A DNA stretch of 64,000 nt from Cocos nucifera. Lineage: Eukaryota; Streptophyta; Magnoliopsida; Arecales; Arecaceae. The position numbers and the translations under genes were made by a program. Where the stretch lies: the NCBI GenBank assembly GCA_006176705.1, contig QRFJ01000369.1, positions 1,688,115 through 1,752,114 of the forward strand. The letters run 5' to 3'. Under the pieces are notes generated by a model. The model saw only the letters and a list, made by a program, of their open reading frames with translations. It searched no databases and was not told the origin of the DNA. Positions 35,201 through 45,728 of the stretch are shown here, piece by piece. Positions within the stretch are counted from its first letter, which is position 1; every line of letters begins with the position of its first letter.

Positions 35201-38200
35201 AACCCACGTGGCCTACAGACCGCGTGTGATTAGCGGTCTATAGATCGCCCGATCTATGGATCGAGTTCACAATTCCAAAAAAAAAAACTTGGGAACTTAT
35301 CTCTTTTCTTCAACCTGCATGCGCCACGAGGTGAAAGATACAGTTTCTCCATTAAATTTAGATTTTTTTAAATTTTTGGATAATTTAAATTGCATAGGCC
35401 CTTAATTTTATTTTTTTCTACATATTTGCTATTGCACACATCAAATACCCACATAATTTATTATTACACAAACCAGAAACATAGATAATAAGTTAGATCC
35501 TACGATTTTTTATTGTGAGCATCATTATTAAAACTTTAAGTACATATAATATTTAATTAATATTAAATTTCTTTTATCATGGCTATTGGTAATCTAAAAG
35601 ATGCACAAATTATAATGAAAAAAGAATTAGAATTTATTAAACATACCCAAATAATCTTCCAAGAAAATTTAAACCAGATCTGCCAGTATTTAGATCAACT
35701 TTATACTGAGATTAGAAAGTTTTGTGCTAATCAAATAAATAGACGTATAGACATAACAAATCTTATAGATCGGGAGATAGAATGCCAATTATCTCTAAGA
35801 GAGTCAAGAATATGCAAACAATCTCTAGAAGATAATTTTTTTAGTAATCAACCTATTTATCGATTTCTTTTACGAAATTTTAAATCTACTGGTAGCCATA
35901 CATACTAGTCAGTCTTTTTAAACATTCCTGATCTATACAACAACCTCTCCGATTATCCACCATTTCATGAATAATTTTGAGAGTTCTCATTATCATTAGG
36001 AGAGATGAGTATGATAAAGATTATGAAGAATCAGAAGATTGTGTTAATGTCATGCGAGGTATAGTCACCGCTCTTGTAGACTATGAGGCTTGGAAACGTC
36101 CTAATATTTTTCACACATATACCCAATGTGAGAATAAGATCTGTAAACTTGTCATTGATAGTGAAAGTTCTATGAATGTTGTATATAAACCTACAAAAAG
36201 GAATAAAAACTCTCTTCAATCTTCTGAACAAAAAAATTGTCACATTTCGACTCATAAAGAATTTTAAAAAAAATGGAGAATCCAAGACAATGTTAGCTGT
36301 CCTTCCCAGGAATGAAATTCAACTAACCTTAGATTTTCAAGATATTCCACCTCAAATTGAGCAATTAAAAGAAAATTTAAGGATGTAACCCTAAAAGACA
36401 TACCCGATGACCTATCTCCCATGTGTGACATCCAACATGCTATTAATTTAGTCCCAAAGTCATAGATTTCTAATCTTTCACATTATAGATTGAATCCTAA
36501 AGAACGTGAGAAAATGAGAAAACATGTAGTAAAGAAGATCATAATTCTAGTTGTCGATCGATCTTCAAAATAACACATTTCATTCTTTATCAAAAGAATT
36601 TTGATGTTTCTTTTATTGCAAAGTTGTTCTTTAAGAAAGTCGTTCGATTTCATGATTTGCCTTCTTCCATAATATCCGACCGTAATATCAAATTTATGAG
36701 TTATTTCTGAAAAATCCTTTGGAAACTGTTTGAGATAAATTTAATTTTTTTTCATCCTTTCATCCACACATTAATGGTCAAACAGAGGTTGTAAATAGTG
36801 ATCTTGATAATTTACTTAGATGCCTAGTTCATAATAAACTTGAGATATGGGAATTGTCATTACCTACCACTAAATTTGCCTATAATAATTCAGTTAATAG
36901 GTTTACTAGTAAAAGTCCATTCGAAATTATTTATGACTTCAATCCTGGTCAACCCATTGATCTTGTTTTCTTATAAATAACCAAATTTTTGAGTTTGCCA
37001 CTTCTTTTGCTAAACACATTTATGACATTCATGCGGATATTAGATAAAAGATTGTTATTAGTAATGAAAAATATAAACTTGTTGATAATACTTACCATAG
37101 AATAATAGAGTTTAACGAGGGTGACTATGTAAAAGTTCGTATTCATCATAAACATTATCTTCTAAATTCATTCAAAAAGTTACATGCCCAAGCCACTGAT
37201 CCATTTCATATTCTTTATAAACTTGGGCTTAATGCATATTTTATAGAATTACCTTTTGATTTAAAATTTAATATAATTTTCAATGTTGAGGACTTGCTAT
37301 CTTATCGAGGCACATTCAAGCCTCCTACTATAAATGCAGGTGATAGCAGAGATTACACTCCATCTCCTCCAGTGCCAGTTCCAATACTTCCATCACTTCT
37401 ACCATCTTCATCGGATCGAATTGAACTTATTATCACCGATGAGATTGTTTCTTCTGCTAATGGAGGATTTCGATGATTTTTATAGTATAGCTGTCCAGAC
37501 TCAGATACTACTTGGATTCTTAAGAAGAACTACGACGAATTGATCCAGATGGTTTAAAAGCTTACAGTAATTTCTTGCCATAATCGAGTTCTTTCCAGCT
37601 AGGAGGGAATGATGGGAATCAGAGATTGCGCACGTATTCCAGAAAGAAGATGGCTAAACCTTAATCCTAATTTATTTTTGTGGATTTAATTTTATAGGTC
37701 TATTTAGGTTATTTTATTTTATTAGGATTTTTAATTTTATTCGGACTTTGTAAGAAGAGTTCTATTAGGGTTTAAGTCAGGAATTAGACTTTTGTTAGGT
37801 TGCTTTTTATTTCTCTATTTAAAAGCTTTACCTGTGTGGAGAAAAATAGACTTGAATGATTGATCAATTGAAATCCTGAAATTTCAGTCTTTGAATCTTT
37901 GTTTTTTTATAATTTTTTTTATTTTTTTTCTTTCTTTGTTTTTCTTTTTGTTTTACACTAGAGGATCTTTTAGAATCTATTATTCAAAATATATTTTAAT
38001 TAAAATTTAACCATCAATATTTTAAAAATAAAAATCCTATATTTCGATATCTTCATAAGGTTTGCGAAGCAGTTGCGTCCAACAACTTGATTGGTCTAAT
38101 CAAGATAATTTTATCTGATCATGATTAGACTAGAAAACAAATGGTTTAATAGAGATTAATGGTGATCAAGATAATTTTATCTGATCATGATTAGACTAGA

Positions 38201-41128
38201 AAACAAATGGTTTAATAGAGATTAATGGTGATCAAATCTATTAATGCCCAACAAAAGTCAAAGTGGAGAGTGGTATGTCATCCAATGGTTAGGGTGAATT
38301 TGGTTAAATAGCTTCATCTAATCAGGATCACTTCAGATATAATGATTTAATAGAAATCAACAAAAATCAGATCTTGTGCTGCTCCACAAATGTTTGGATG
38401 GTATGACCATATTGTTTGAGTAACAGAGCGGTTCAAAATCTCCTATTGGAATTAACTCGGGCTTAAAGTAACAGAGCTTGGGATCCTTCATTGGATTCAT
38501 AGATCAAGTAGAGAGAGAAATTAAGATTGTGAAATATGGTTGATCAAGCGATACTGTCCGACATCCAAATCAGTTCAATCAAGATAATTTAATCAAATTA
38601 TGATTAAATTAGTATACATATGGTTCAATAGAAATCACGGATAATCGAATCTAGAATAATCTAGTCTAGCCAAGGTTGGTGCCGCTATGCTAACCAATGA
38701 CCACGGGTAAGGATCCTTTTTACTGGGATCTGATTAAAATCATTGAAAGGAAGCCTTTCATTGTACAAATCTTAAAGAGATAGATTTTGTATAGAGAAGA
38801 AATTTTAAAGAAAAAAAGTTGTAGAGAGAGAAACTATAGAGAAAGTGGAACTTTTTGGAGAGAGAAAATATTGGAAAGAGAAAGTAGGGGAAGTAAGAGA
38901 GAGAAGGGAGAGATAATCTCTTTTGTTTTTTCTTTTTTGTTCCTTTTTTTCTCTTTTTCTTCTTTTCTTTTCTTTTTTCGTTCTCTCTTCTTCCTTCTCT
39001 GGTTCTTAACAAAACAGGGGACCTTTTCCCCCTTGTTTTTCTCGGAACACATGATCTCTCGTTGGTTGAGGCTGTGGCCAGCGGTGGTTGAGACCATGGC
39101 AATACAACAGGTGGTACCCCACCCGGTGATCAGCGGCGATAAACAATACTGGAGAAGGAAGAAAAAACACGGAAAATAAATAGGAGAATAGAGCACTACT
39201 TTCTTGATTTAATCTAGCAAATCGTCGGTTGGAATCCATGGTTTAAGGACTAAGGAAGATTGGAAATAGCATAAGTTGGAAGATTAAAGATCTATTACCT
39301 TGATTTCAATGGTGTTCGTGCTGTGGTGGTGGACTTCCTTGGTGAAGGAACTTGGGTAAACACCTGCAAAGTGTACGAACTCCAAATCTCTCGGATGTGG
39401 AATTGAAGAGGGTGATGGAAATGCTTAAATAGAACGGGTCAGGGAGTCCTTGGGTGCCTGAAATTTGTTGGTGGTCGGACTCCATGCTGATTAGAGGAAG
39501 AAGATGACTCCTGTTGGGAGTCTGTCTCTTCCCTAGCACGTGCTCTGCACGTGCATAGTTTTTTTTCCTCCAGTGCTTTAAAATTCATGCTAAATCTTTT
39601 GGGCTTTTTAGTGATTGGGCTTGAATTGGGACTGGGGTATCACAACCTTTCAAAAATTACTCTTTCAAGTCTTCATTCTTTGAATATGATGTTGTCAGCT
39701 TCATTCTTTGAATACAATATTGTCAGATGTTCTTCTCTGCTGGCCATGTTGCCTTTTCGGTTCCCATTAACAAAACCAGAGTTGACATCATCTTTCCAAA
39801 TTCACCATTCTATCAATGACCTAACAGGTTATTGATTTCCTTTGACAAGTAATAAGCTACTTTATGAAATTCATGATTAACTAGATGGAATTAAACTTTA
39901 AGCATCAAATAGTTTTTCACTAACATGTTTTGCCTTGATAAGGTATCTGTTTTAAATTAAGCATTACTGTAATAAACAACTGATATCAACTTTTGAAATA
40001 CTCTGTGTACTGCTGGCCAGGAAATCTCTACTGCAAGCAACCTTCCTCAGAAGGAGATTGGGAAGTACATCAAAATCCTTGGCGAAGCCCTGAATCTAAG
40101 CCAACCCATTAACAGCAATTCAATATCAGTTCACATGCCTAGGTTTTGCACCCTACTCCAGCTTAATAAATCTGCTCAGGTATTCCTTATTCAAAGTGTC
40201 TTAACAAATATGATAATAGATTTATTATATTTGTGATAATAATCTATTAACATTTCATATAATCTTCTTAGGAACTTGCTGCTCATATTGGAGAAGTCAT
40301 CGTCAATAAATGTTTTTGTACACGTCGGAACCCAATCAGCATCTCTGCTGCTGCTATCTACCTGGCATGTCAGCTAGAAGACAAACGTAAGACCCAGGCT
40401 GAGATCTGCAAAGTGACGGGGCTCACAGAGGTTACTCTTCGTAAAGTCTACAAAGAGTTATTGGAGAATTGGGATGATCTGCTTCCACCCAATTACATTC
40501 CAGCTGTGCCTCCAGAGAAGGCTTTTCCTATGACTGCCATCTCCTCGGGTCGTTCTTCAACTCCTAAAATTGATGTGGTTGACTCGTTGCATTTGAATAC
40601 ATGTCAAAATAAAGATAAGCACCCAGAAGTCATAAAATCAAGGCTTCTGATGTTCTGGAGATTGATCCTCCAGTTATTGTTAAGGAGGAGGTCGAGAAGA
40701 AGAGTAATCTTCATGGCCACTCGCTTACACCATTCAATGTCCAAGACCGAAATGAAGCAGCATTCTGGCAGCCACAGGCTCCATTTGGCATGCCTGTCTC
40801 AAAGGCAGATGAAGAAAAAGATCAGAAGGCTGATAAAGGCATGAATGTCGGTAACACCAGGTCCCCCCCATCTGACTGCGAGCCACAAGTCAATAGAGAC
40901 TTGAAAATTGGTAATCCTGCTAGATGGATGGGTCAAACTCCAGCTATCTCATCTTCTAAGAAGTACTTGAATCCATGGCAGTTTAGTGCACCATCGGCAG
41001 TAGCAAGGTCTGCATATGCTCAGTCTGTGAAGGAACAGATGGGCCTTCATTTTCCATCTGGCCAAGGGACTGGAAACCAGAGTAGAGCTGATGATGCAGA
41101 TGCCCGTGATGACAAGGATGAGAAATAA
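29235..41128 (+). CDS. PBRP: Plant-specific TFIIB-related protein (PBRP), three exons, apparent frameshift in exon 3
   Basis: PBRP belongs to the TFIIB/Brf family and has been linked to the plastid envelope and to RNA polymerase I in plants. Exon 1 is 29235-29843 (203 codons): zinc ribbon CPYC...CSCGRLVEERQ, a variable linker, then FHPTGFITAFSTWSLEP and the start of the first cyclin fold. Exon 2 is 40021-40179 (KEIGKYIKILGEALNLSQPI). Exon 3 starts at 40272 with the second cyclin fold (GEVIVNKCFC, AAAIYLACQLEDKRKTQAEI). All borders are GT-AG in phase 0. The frame changes near 40641: text through HPEVIKS is in one frame, then SDVLEIDPPVIVKEE to the stop at 41128 in another, as if one A were missing. 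In the first frame the protein ends at 40844 with a garbled tail. An alternative start is at 29241. Intron 1 is 10,177 bp. Confidence 0.9.
29844..33921. other. PBRP intron 1, left part
   Basis: This is intron DNA without recognisable exons. The only structures are the tandem duplication at 30243-30341 and pyrimidine-rich runs near 31565-31680. ORFs such as 31679-31891 and 32364-32600 have no family features. Confidence 0.65.
30225..30341. repeat. Local duplication with CAG/CAA/AAT triplet runs
   Basis: A block of triplet runs (AGC, then AAC, then AAT) leads into AATCAAAGGTGAACAACT. The part CAACAACAATAATAATAA plus that tail is repeated about 58 bases later, ending at 30341. This is a simple-sequence expansion with a local duplication. 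Confidence 0.85.
33922..34272 (+). mobile_element. 5' LTR of a gypsy element in PBRP intron 1
   Basis: The 351-bp LTR starts TGATGGGAATTAGGG and ends TTTTACA. Its partner is at 37610-37957. A TATA-like TCTATTTAAAG lies at about 34124. Many differences from the partner show an old insertion. The following TTTAGTATCGG is a weak match to a tRNA primer site. Confidence 0.88.
34273..37609 (+). mobile_element. Internal region of the gypsy element, RT and RNase H missing
   Basis: A GC-rich leader (34430-35250) with chance ORFs is followed by a gag-like frame at 35579-35908 (coiled-coil type, no knuckle seen). A protease remnant lies at 35977-36267: IFHTYTQCENKICKLVIDSE, where the usual DSG reads DSE. 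CDIQHAINLVPKS and HYRLNPKE (about 36425-36515) normally lead into RT. At about 36550 the text jumps to integrase-type sequence (KMTHFIP-like, FHDLPSSIISDRN, FAYNNSVNR), so RT, RNase H and part of integrase are absent. The pol tail (ELPFDLKFN, FNVEDLLSYRGTF) runs to about 37330. The polypurine tract AGGAGGGAA lies at 37601-37609. Confidence 0.82.
37610..37957 (+). mobile_element. 3' LTR of the gypsy element in PBRP intron 1
   Basis: The 348-bp partner of the LTR at 33922-34272 starts TGATGGGAATCAGAG right after the polypurine tract and ends GTTTTACA. The flanks (GAGAA before the 5' LTR, CTAGA after the 3' LTR) do not form a clear 5-bp duplication. This may reflect decay or recombination between copies. 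Confidence 0.88.
38101..38232. repeat. Perfect 66-bp tandem duplication
   Basis: The unit starting CAAGATAATTTTATCTGATC occurs at 38101 and again at 38167 with no difference that I can see, so the duplication is recent. It lies in PBRP intron 1. Confidence 0.95.
38760..39644 (-). mobile_element. LTR-like segment, minus strand, in PBRP intron 1 (inner end uncertain)
   Basis: Read on the - strand, the segment starts TGTGATACCCCAGTCC at 39644, a start typical of plant gypsy LTRs. A TATA-like CTATTTAAG lies at 39424-39432 about 215 bases in, followed by a leader. The far end and any target duplication could not be fixed; the purine-rich tract at 38760-39000 may belong to it. The ORFs on both strands here are compositional. 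Confidence 0.5.
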
Positions 41129-41720
41129 ATCTCCAAAGAACTTTTGCCAGCATATACTCAGATTAGGCGTGCAAAACATCTGAGAATTTGAGCGATTTTG
41201 TTATGTGGTGATCATGTTAACATTTATACATAGAGCTCTAGGTGAATGTATCTCAGGCATAGAGCTCTAGGTGAATGTATCTCAGGCTTACCTATAATCA
41301 AAAACAAATCTTTATCTCAAATTTCACTCAATCACTGCAGATTTTAGCTGTTGTTCTTTTGGGTGACGATGTCTGGGTTCGTAGGTGTCTGTCTTTAAAA
41401 AAAAAGTTTAAAAGTATTGCACCTTGTTCATGCTTGTGTTCTGTATATGCTACAACAATGAACTAGTACCATGCACATGTTGGGCATGAGAACTTCTTTC
41501 TACACTGCAGACAGTGTAACTCCGTGGACACTGCCTGCAGTGATTGGCTCTTGCACGGGCTAGTTATTACCCCTAGGGTATATATTGCTGTGTATAATGG
41601 AATGCAAGCACCACCTTGTTACCCTTTTTGTAACAGGAATGCTGCATATCAGTGCTCATAATTTCTACCATTTCTTCTCCCTTCTTTCATTTTCCTTTCT
41701 ATGAAGTATGCCGTTGAAAG
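41129..41720 (+). other. PBRP 3' untranslated and downstream region
   Basis: There is no ORF of note. A 29-bp unit, CATAGAGCTCTAGGTGAATG..., is perfectly duplicated at 41229-41257 and 41258-41286. T-rich stretches and the polyadenylation region lie beyond. Nothing else was recognised. Confidence 0.6.
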
Positions 41721-42025
41721 TACGGGGATGCATGCAGAATGACTAATTGAAGTTAGATGGATTTGGTTGCATACAAGTGTAAGGTGGCACTTATGAACAT
41801 TTAAGTGCACAAAAGAATGTGTATAGGATGGTAGAGCAATTGATTGAAGAGATCAACATTTTATATGCAAATCTATATAATACATGAAAGGGTAGTTCAG
41901 ACTGTATCCTTTCTTGCTTTTTTTTGTGTATTTTGTCGTGGTGCATGTTGGCTGGCTTCTTTTTGTAGGTGATATTGGTGTACCACATGGATTTGATCTA
42001 TCCATAGGTTGAGTCTGTGATAAAG

Positions 42026-42037
42026 TGGTATCAAAGC
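42026..42037 (+). promoter_or_regulatory. tRNA-Met primer-binding site of an LTR retroelement
   Basis: TGGTATCAAAGC differs by one base from the common plant primer site TGGTATCAGAGC, complementary to initiator tRNA-Met. It lies just before a gag-like frame, as in a gypsy or copia element. An LTR should end just upstream (about 42020), but its start was not identified. Confidence 0.6.
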
Positions 42038-42062
42038 AGGCACAACCGAGGATACTAGTGCA

Positions 42063-42330
42063 ATGCCTATGGGATGCAAAAATAGAGGAGAGCCGAACGG
42101 GATGATGCAAGAGGAGGCAATGGTTGCCGCCTTAGCCCCCGCAGAAGTACAAGCCGACATCGCGAAACCATGAAGCCACAGAGAATGGATCTCTATAGTG
42201 GAGCTGCAGTTGGCCCAGATTGAGGATAGTGTAGTGCACTTATTCTTGTTAGGGGATCGGATGGCCAATCTAGAGGTGAATCAGGAATAGTTGGTAGAGA
42301 TAGTAGACAATCTTGAGGACAATACTTAGG
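42063..42330 (+). pseudogene. gag N-terminal fragment of an LTR retroelement
   Basis: The frame opens MPMGCKNRGEPNGMMQEEA and continues with stops to VELQLAQIEDSVVHLFLLGD and QLVEIVDNLED-like text, a coiled-coil gag start of gypsy type. Nothing of the knuckle, protease or pol follows, so the element is truncated here. Confidence 0.5.
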
Positions 42331-42389
42331 AGACTATTAGGCACCTGCCTAGCACGTTACGAGCTCCAAACTTTTCATGATATTTTTTT

Positions 42390-43920
42390 CTTTTAGCAAT
42401 ATTTTTTTTCCACTTTGACCCTTTTCAAGCCCTTTAGAACCTTGCAGATGAACACCGTCTCCCCTCTTTCTTCACTGTCACCTCGCATGGGTCTCCGCAG
42501 TCGCCATTCTCCCCGCTCTCCTCACTGCCACCTCTCGTTGGTCTCCGCCGTTGTTGTCCTCTCCATGATCATCGGCATCGGGCTTTCTGCTCGAATCTCC
42601 CTCATGTGATTTCTTTCCCATAGATCTCCTAAAGAAGATGTTGATCTCCTTCATTTTCTGCTCGTCGACATCTACCATCACCTTCCTTCCTATCGTTACT
42701 GATGTTGGCCTTCCCTTTCGATCTCCCTCAGGTGCTTTTGTTTCCTCTATCTTTTTTTCTCTAGTAGTATTTTGTTTTTTTTTTTTTTTTTGCTTCGAGC
42801 CTTGCGGATGCCCACCTTCTCCCCACATTAGTCACTGCCACTCCGATCACCCTTAGGTGCTTTCCTTCCCATAGATCTCCGAAATAGAGAAAGAAATGAA
42901 AAAAAAAGGAAAAAGAAGAAAATTTCTAACACTAAAACCCAGCCATCGTCTAAGCTTTCCTATTTGGCCGTTTCAAGCCTTGCAGGGCAGACGGCGGTGT
43001 GGTCAGCATGGAAAGCCATGACCTAGGCCTCACACGGTGGGGGCAGTGGTGGGGTGGGGGAGGCGGTAGGAGGAAGGGAGGGAAGGGGAGGAGGGTTGGT
43101 GGTGCTGGAGCAGGGAGAGGGGAGGGAAGGGGTTTGATGGTCGCACGGAGTCGGGTACAATGCGGACGATGGTGGGGCAGAGTCATGGTGGGGGCGGCAT
43201 GGACGGCCATGACCTGGGCCTCATGCAGTGGGGTGGGGGAGGAAGGAGAGAAAAAAAAGAGAAAAAAAAAAAAGATTTTTTTCTTGCAAGCTTTTTTTTT
43301 CTTTTTTTTGTTTTTCCGAAGCTTCGTGAAGCTTTTTCTTTTTTTTTCCCGAAGCTTTGCGAGCGCTCCAAATCACTTTCCATTTTTATTTTCCGAAGCT
43401 TCATAGTAGGGGTAGCACGGATGGCCGCAACCTAGGTCTCATGCGGCGGGGGTGGGGAGGAGGCGGTGGGAGGAAGGGAAGGAAAGGGAAGGGGGAAAAA
43501 AAAGAAAAAAATGAGATTTTTTTAAAAAAAATTTCTTGAAGCTTCATGAGCGCTCCAAATTGCTTTTTCTTTTTTTTTTCTGAAGCTTCGCAAGCCCTCC
43601 AAACCTCTTCTAGTGCATCCCTCATGGATGCCCACCTCCTCCTTGTAGGGGGTAGGGCTGCGAAGGATGCAGGGGGCGGTCGTGTAGGGTGGGGGAGGCG
43701 CGAGAGGCATTGGGGAGGGGAGGCGAGAGGGGTTGGTGGTGCCGAAGCCGGAGGAGGGGAGGGGGTTTGGTGGTTGCACAGAGCCAGGTATGGTGTGGAT
43801 GATGGTGGGACAGTATCGTACTAGAGGTGGCATGGACGACCACGACATAGGCCTCATGAGACGGGGGCAGGGGGTGCGGAGGCGGCGACAAGAAGGAAAG
43901 GAAAGGGAGGAAAAATGAAA
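42390..43920. repeat. GC-rich and pyrimidine-rich block with degenerate repeats
   Basis: A motif of the form GGCATGGACGGCCATGACCT...GGCCTCATGC occurs at about 43007, 43197, 43411 and 43828 with variation. A larger block around 43060-43190 is repeated at about 43690-43820 (GGGGTTTGATGGTCGCAC and GGGGTTTGGTGGTTGCAC). GAAGCTTCG palindromes lie between 43310 and 43600. Open frames on both strands reflect composition only. Confidence 0.7.
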
Positions 43921-45696
43921 TAAAAAAATTTGGATAGGGGGAGGAAAAAAGAAAGAAAAAAATATTTTTATTTTATTATTAATAATAATTTAAAATATTA
44001 TTTTTAAATAATAATAAAGTAATATTTTTAAAAATTAAAAAATAATATTCTAGAAATAAAAGGAGGGGAGGGATAAGAGATGAAATAATATTTTTTTTAA
44101 AAAATATTATTATTTTAAAATAAAATATTATAAAATAATAATAATATTTTTTAAAAAATATTATTATACTATTATTTTAAAATAATATATTATTTTTAAT
44201 TTTAAAAATAAGAACATACTAATTTATTTTTAAAAAAATAATATTTTTTTATTTTTTTAAAAATATTATATTTTGAGATCTGAATCGATCCATCAGATTA
44301 TATCAAATCTAATAAATTATCCATAAATAGAGCACCAGTACTTCGTCGATGAAACTAAATCCTTCCATCCTCTAAAAAAAAGATGAATTTGATAGTACTT
44401 TTTCTAAATATTTTTTTATCTTTTTCTAATTATTATTTTTTTTAGCATTCAGTTAGTTTTTTGGATGATATAAAGAATTATGAATGGTGATATTTTGAAT
44501 ATTCAGCAGGCAAGGAACTGAGAAAAGGTGAGTGCTAAATTTTTTTTTGATCCAAAACCTATCAAAATGGTGAACTGATTTTAATCCCTTTTTTTATTTT
44601 TTATTCACTATGTTGCTATATCAATATTTTCTAAAGATCAGATAAAATTGTAAATTCTTTCTTAAATGATGGTTTTTTTTGGGACTAGAAGGTTATGATC
44701 TTGCAAACAACAATCTCCTATAAACCTGATAAGAAAAAAATTAGATGTAAAATTTTTTAAATATTTTTCAATAAAATCCTCTTAACTTACTTAAGCTTTC
44801 ATATTCATTAAATAATCCATCAATAAAAGTAGAGGACTGCTGCAAGTGTAGTAGTAATCCTTTTAAAATTCTTTTAAATAATGCTTTTAGACTACAAAAC
44901 TGACAAGAGGCTCTTTCAAACATATTCTCTCCTGCTTTCCTTGCCACTACCTCCTGTTGATCTTCATCGTTGAAAAAAGAAAAAAATTGAACAACCTCTA
45001 TAGGAAAAGGTTTGGTTTTTTAAAATTTTCATTTTTTTTATTTTCATTGTTTTTTTTAATTTTTTTTCTAATTTTTGTTATACTTTTTATGTTCTTGGGA
45101 GTGTTAATCGGGTGGGAGGCTCGAAGTGGCCGAATAGAAAAATTTAGATCCATCTCATTCGAATGGAAGGCTTGGAGCAGATGAGGTAAATTTTTCTCTT
45201 TCTATAAAATTTCTTAAAATATATTATTTTTTATAAATTATTTTTTATTTTTATTTGGTAGTTAAAAAAATTATTATTATTTTGATGTTGATTTGATTTC
45301 ATGATTAGATAGCTTGAACATAATTAAATGATGAAAATAATTATTAGTATAGATTTTATTTAATAATTATAGGTCCTCCTACTATCTTAGAGTCCAACAA
45401 TGAAAATAATATTTATTTTTGTAGATTTAGGTTATTTAGATTAGGATTTTGATTAAGTTTATAAATTATATTTAGAGGTTAATTAGGGTTTGGATTAAGT
45501 TAGGAATTAAAGTTAGGATTTCTAGATAGGGTTAGGGTTGTGGATAGAGTGTGAGGAGGAAGAAGACAAAAAAAAATAAAAAAAAAGGAAACATAGAGAG
45601 GGAGGGAGAAAAAGGAAGGTGGGATGAGAAATTAGCAGCAAGGTGGAGCTAGGGAGAAGAGAGATAGAGAGGGATGGGAAAGAGAGGAATACAAAA

Positions 45697-45728
<32 letters not shown>

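Noticed and set aside
34424..35243. GC-rich ORFs in the gypsy leader as a captured gene
   Set aside because: No domain was recognised, and frames are open on both strands; composition explains them.
38758..39239. Overlapping ORFs on both strands with Lys/Phe-rich protein
   Set aside because: Purine/pyrimidine-rich sequence keeps frames open; no family features, and the region looks like part of an LTR.
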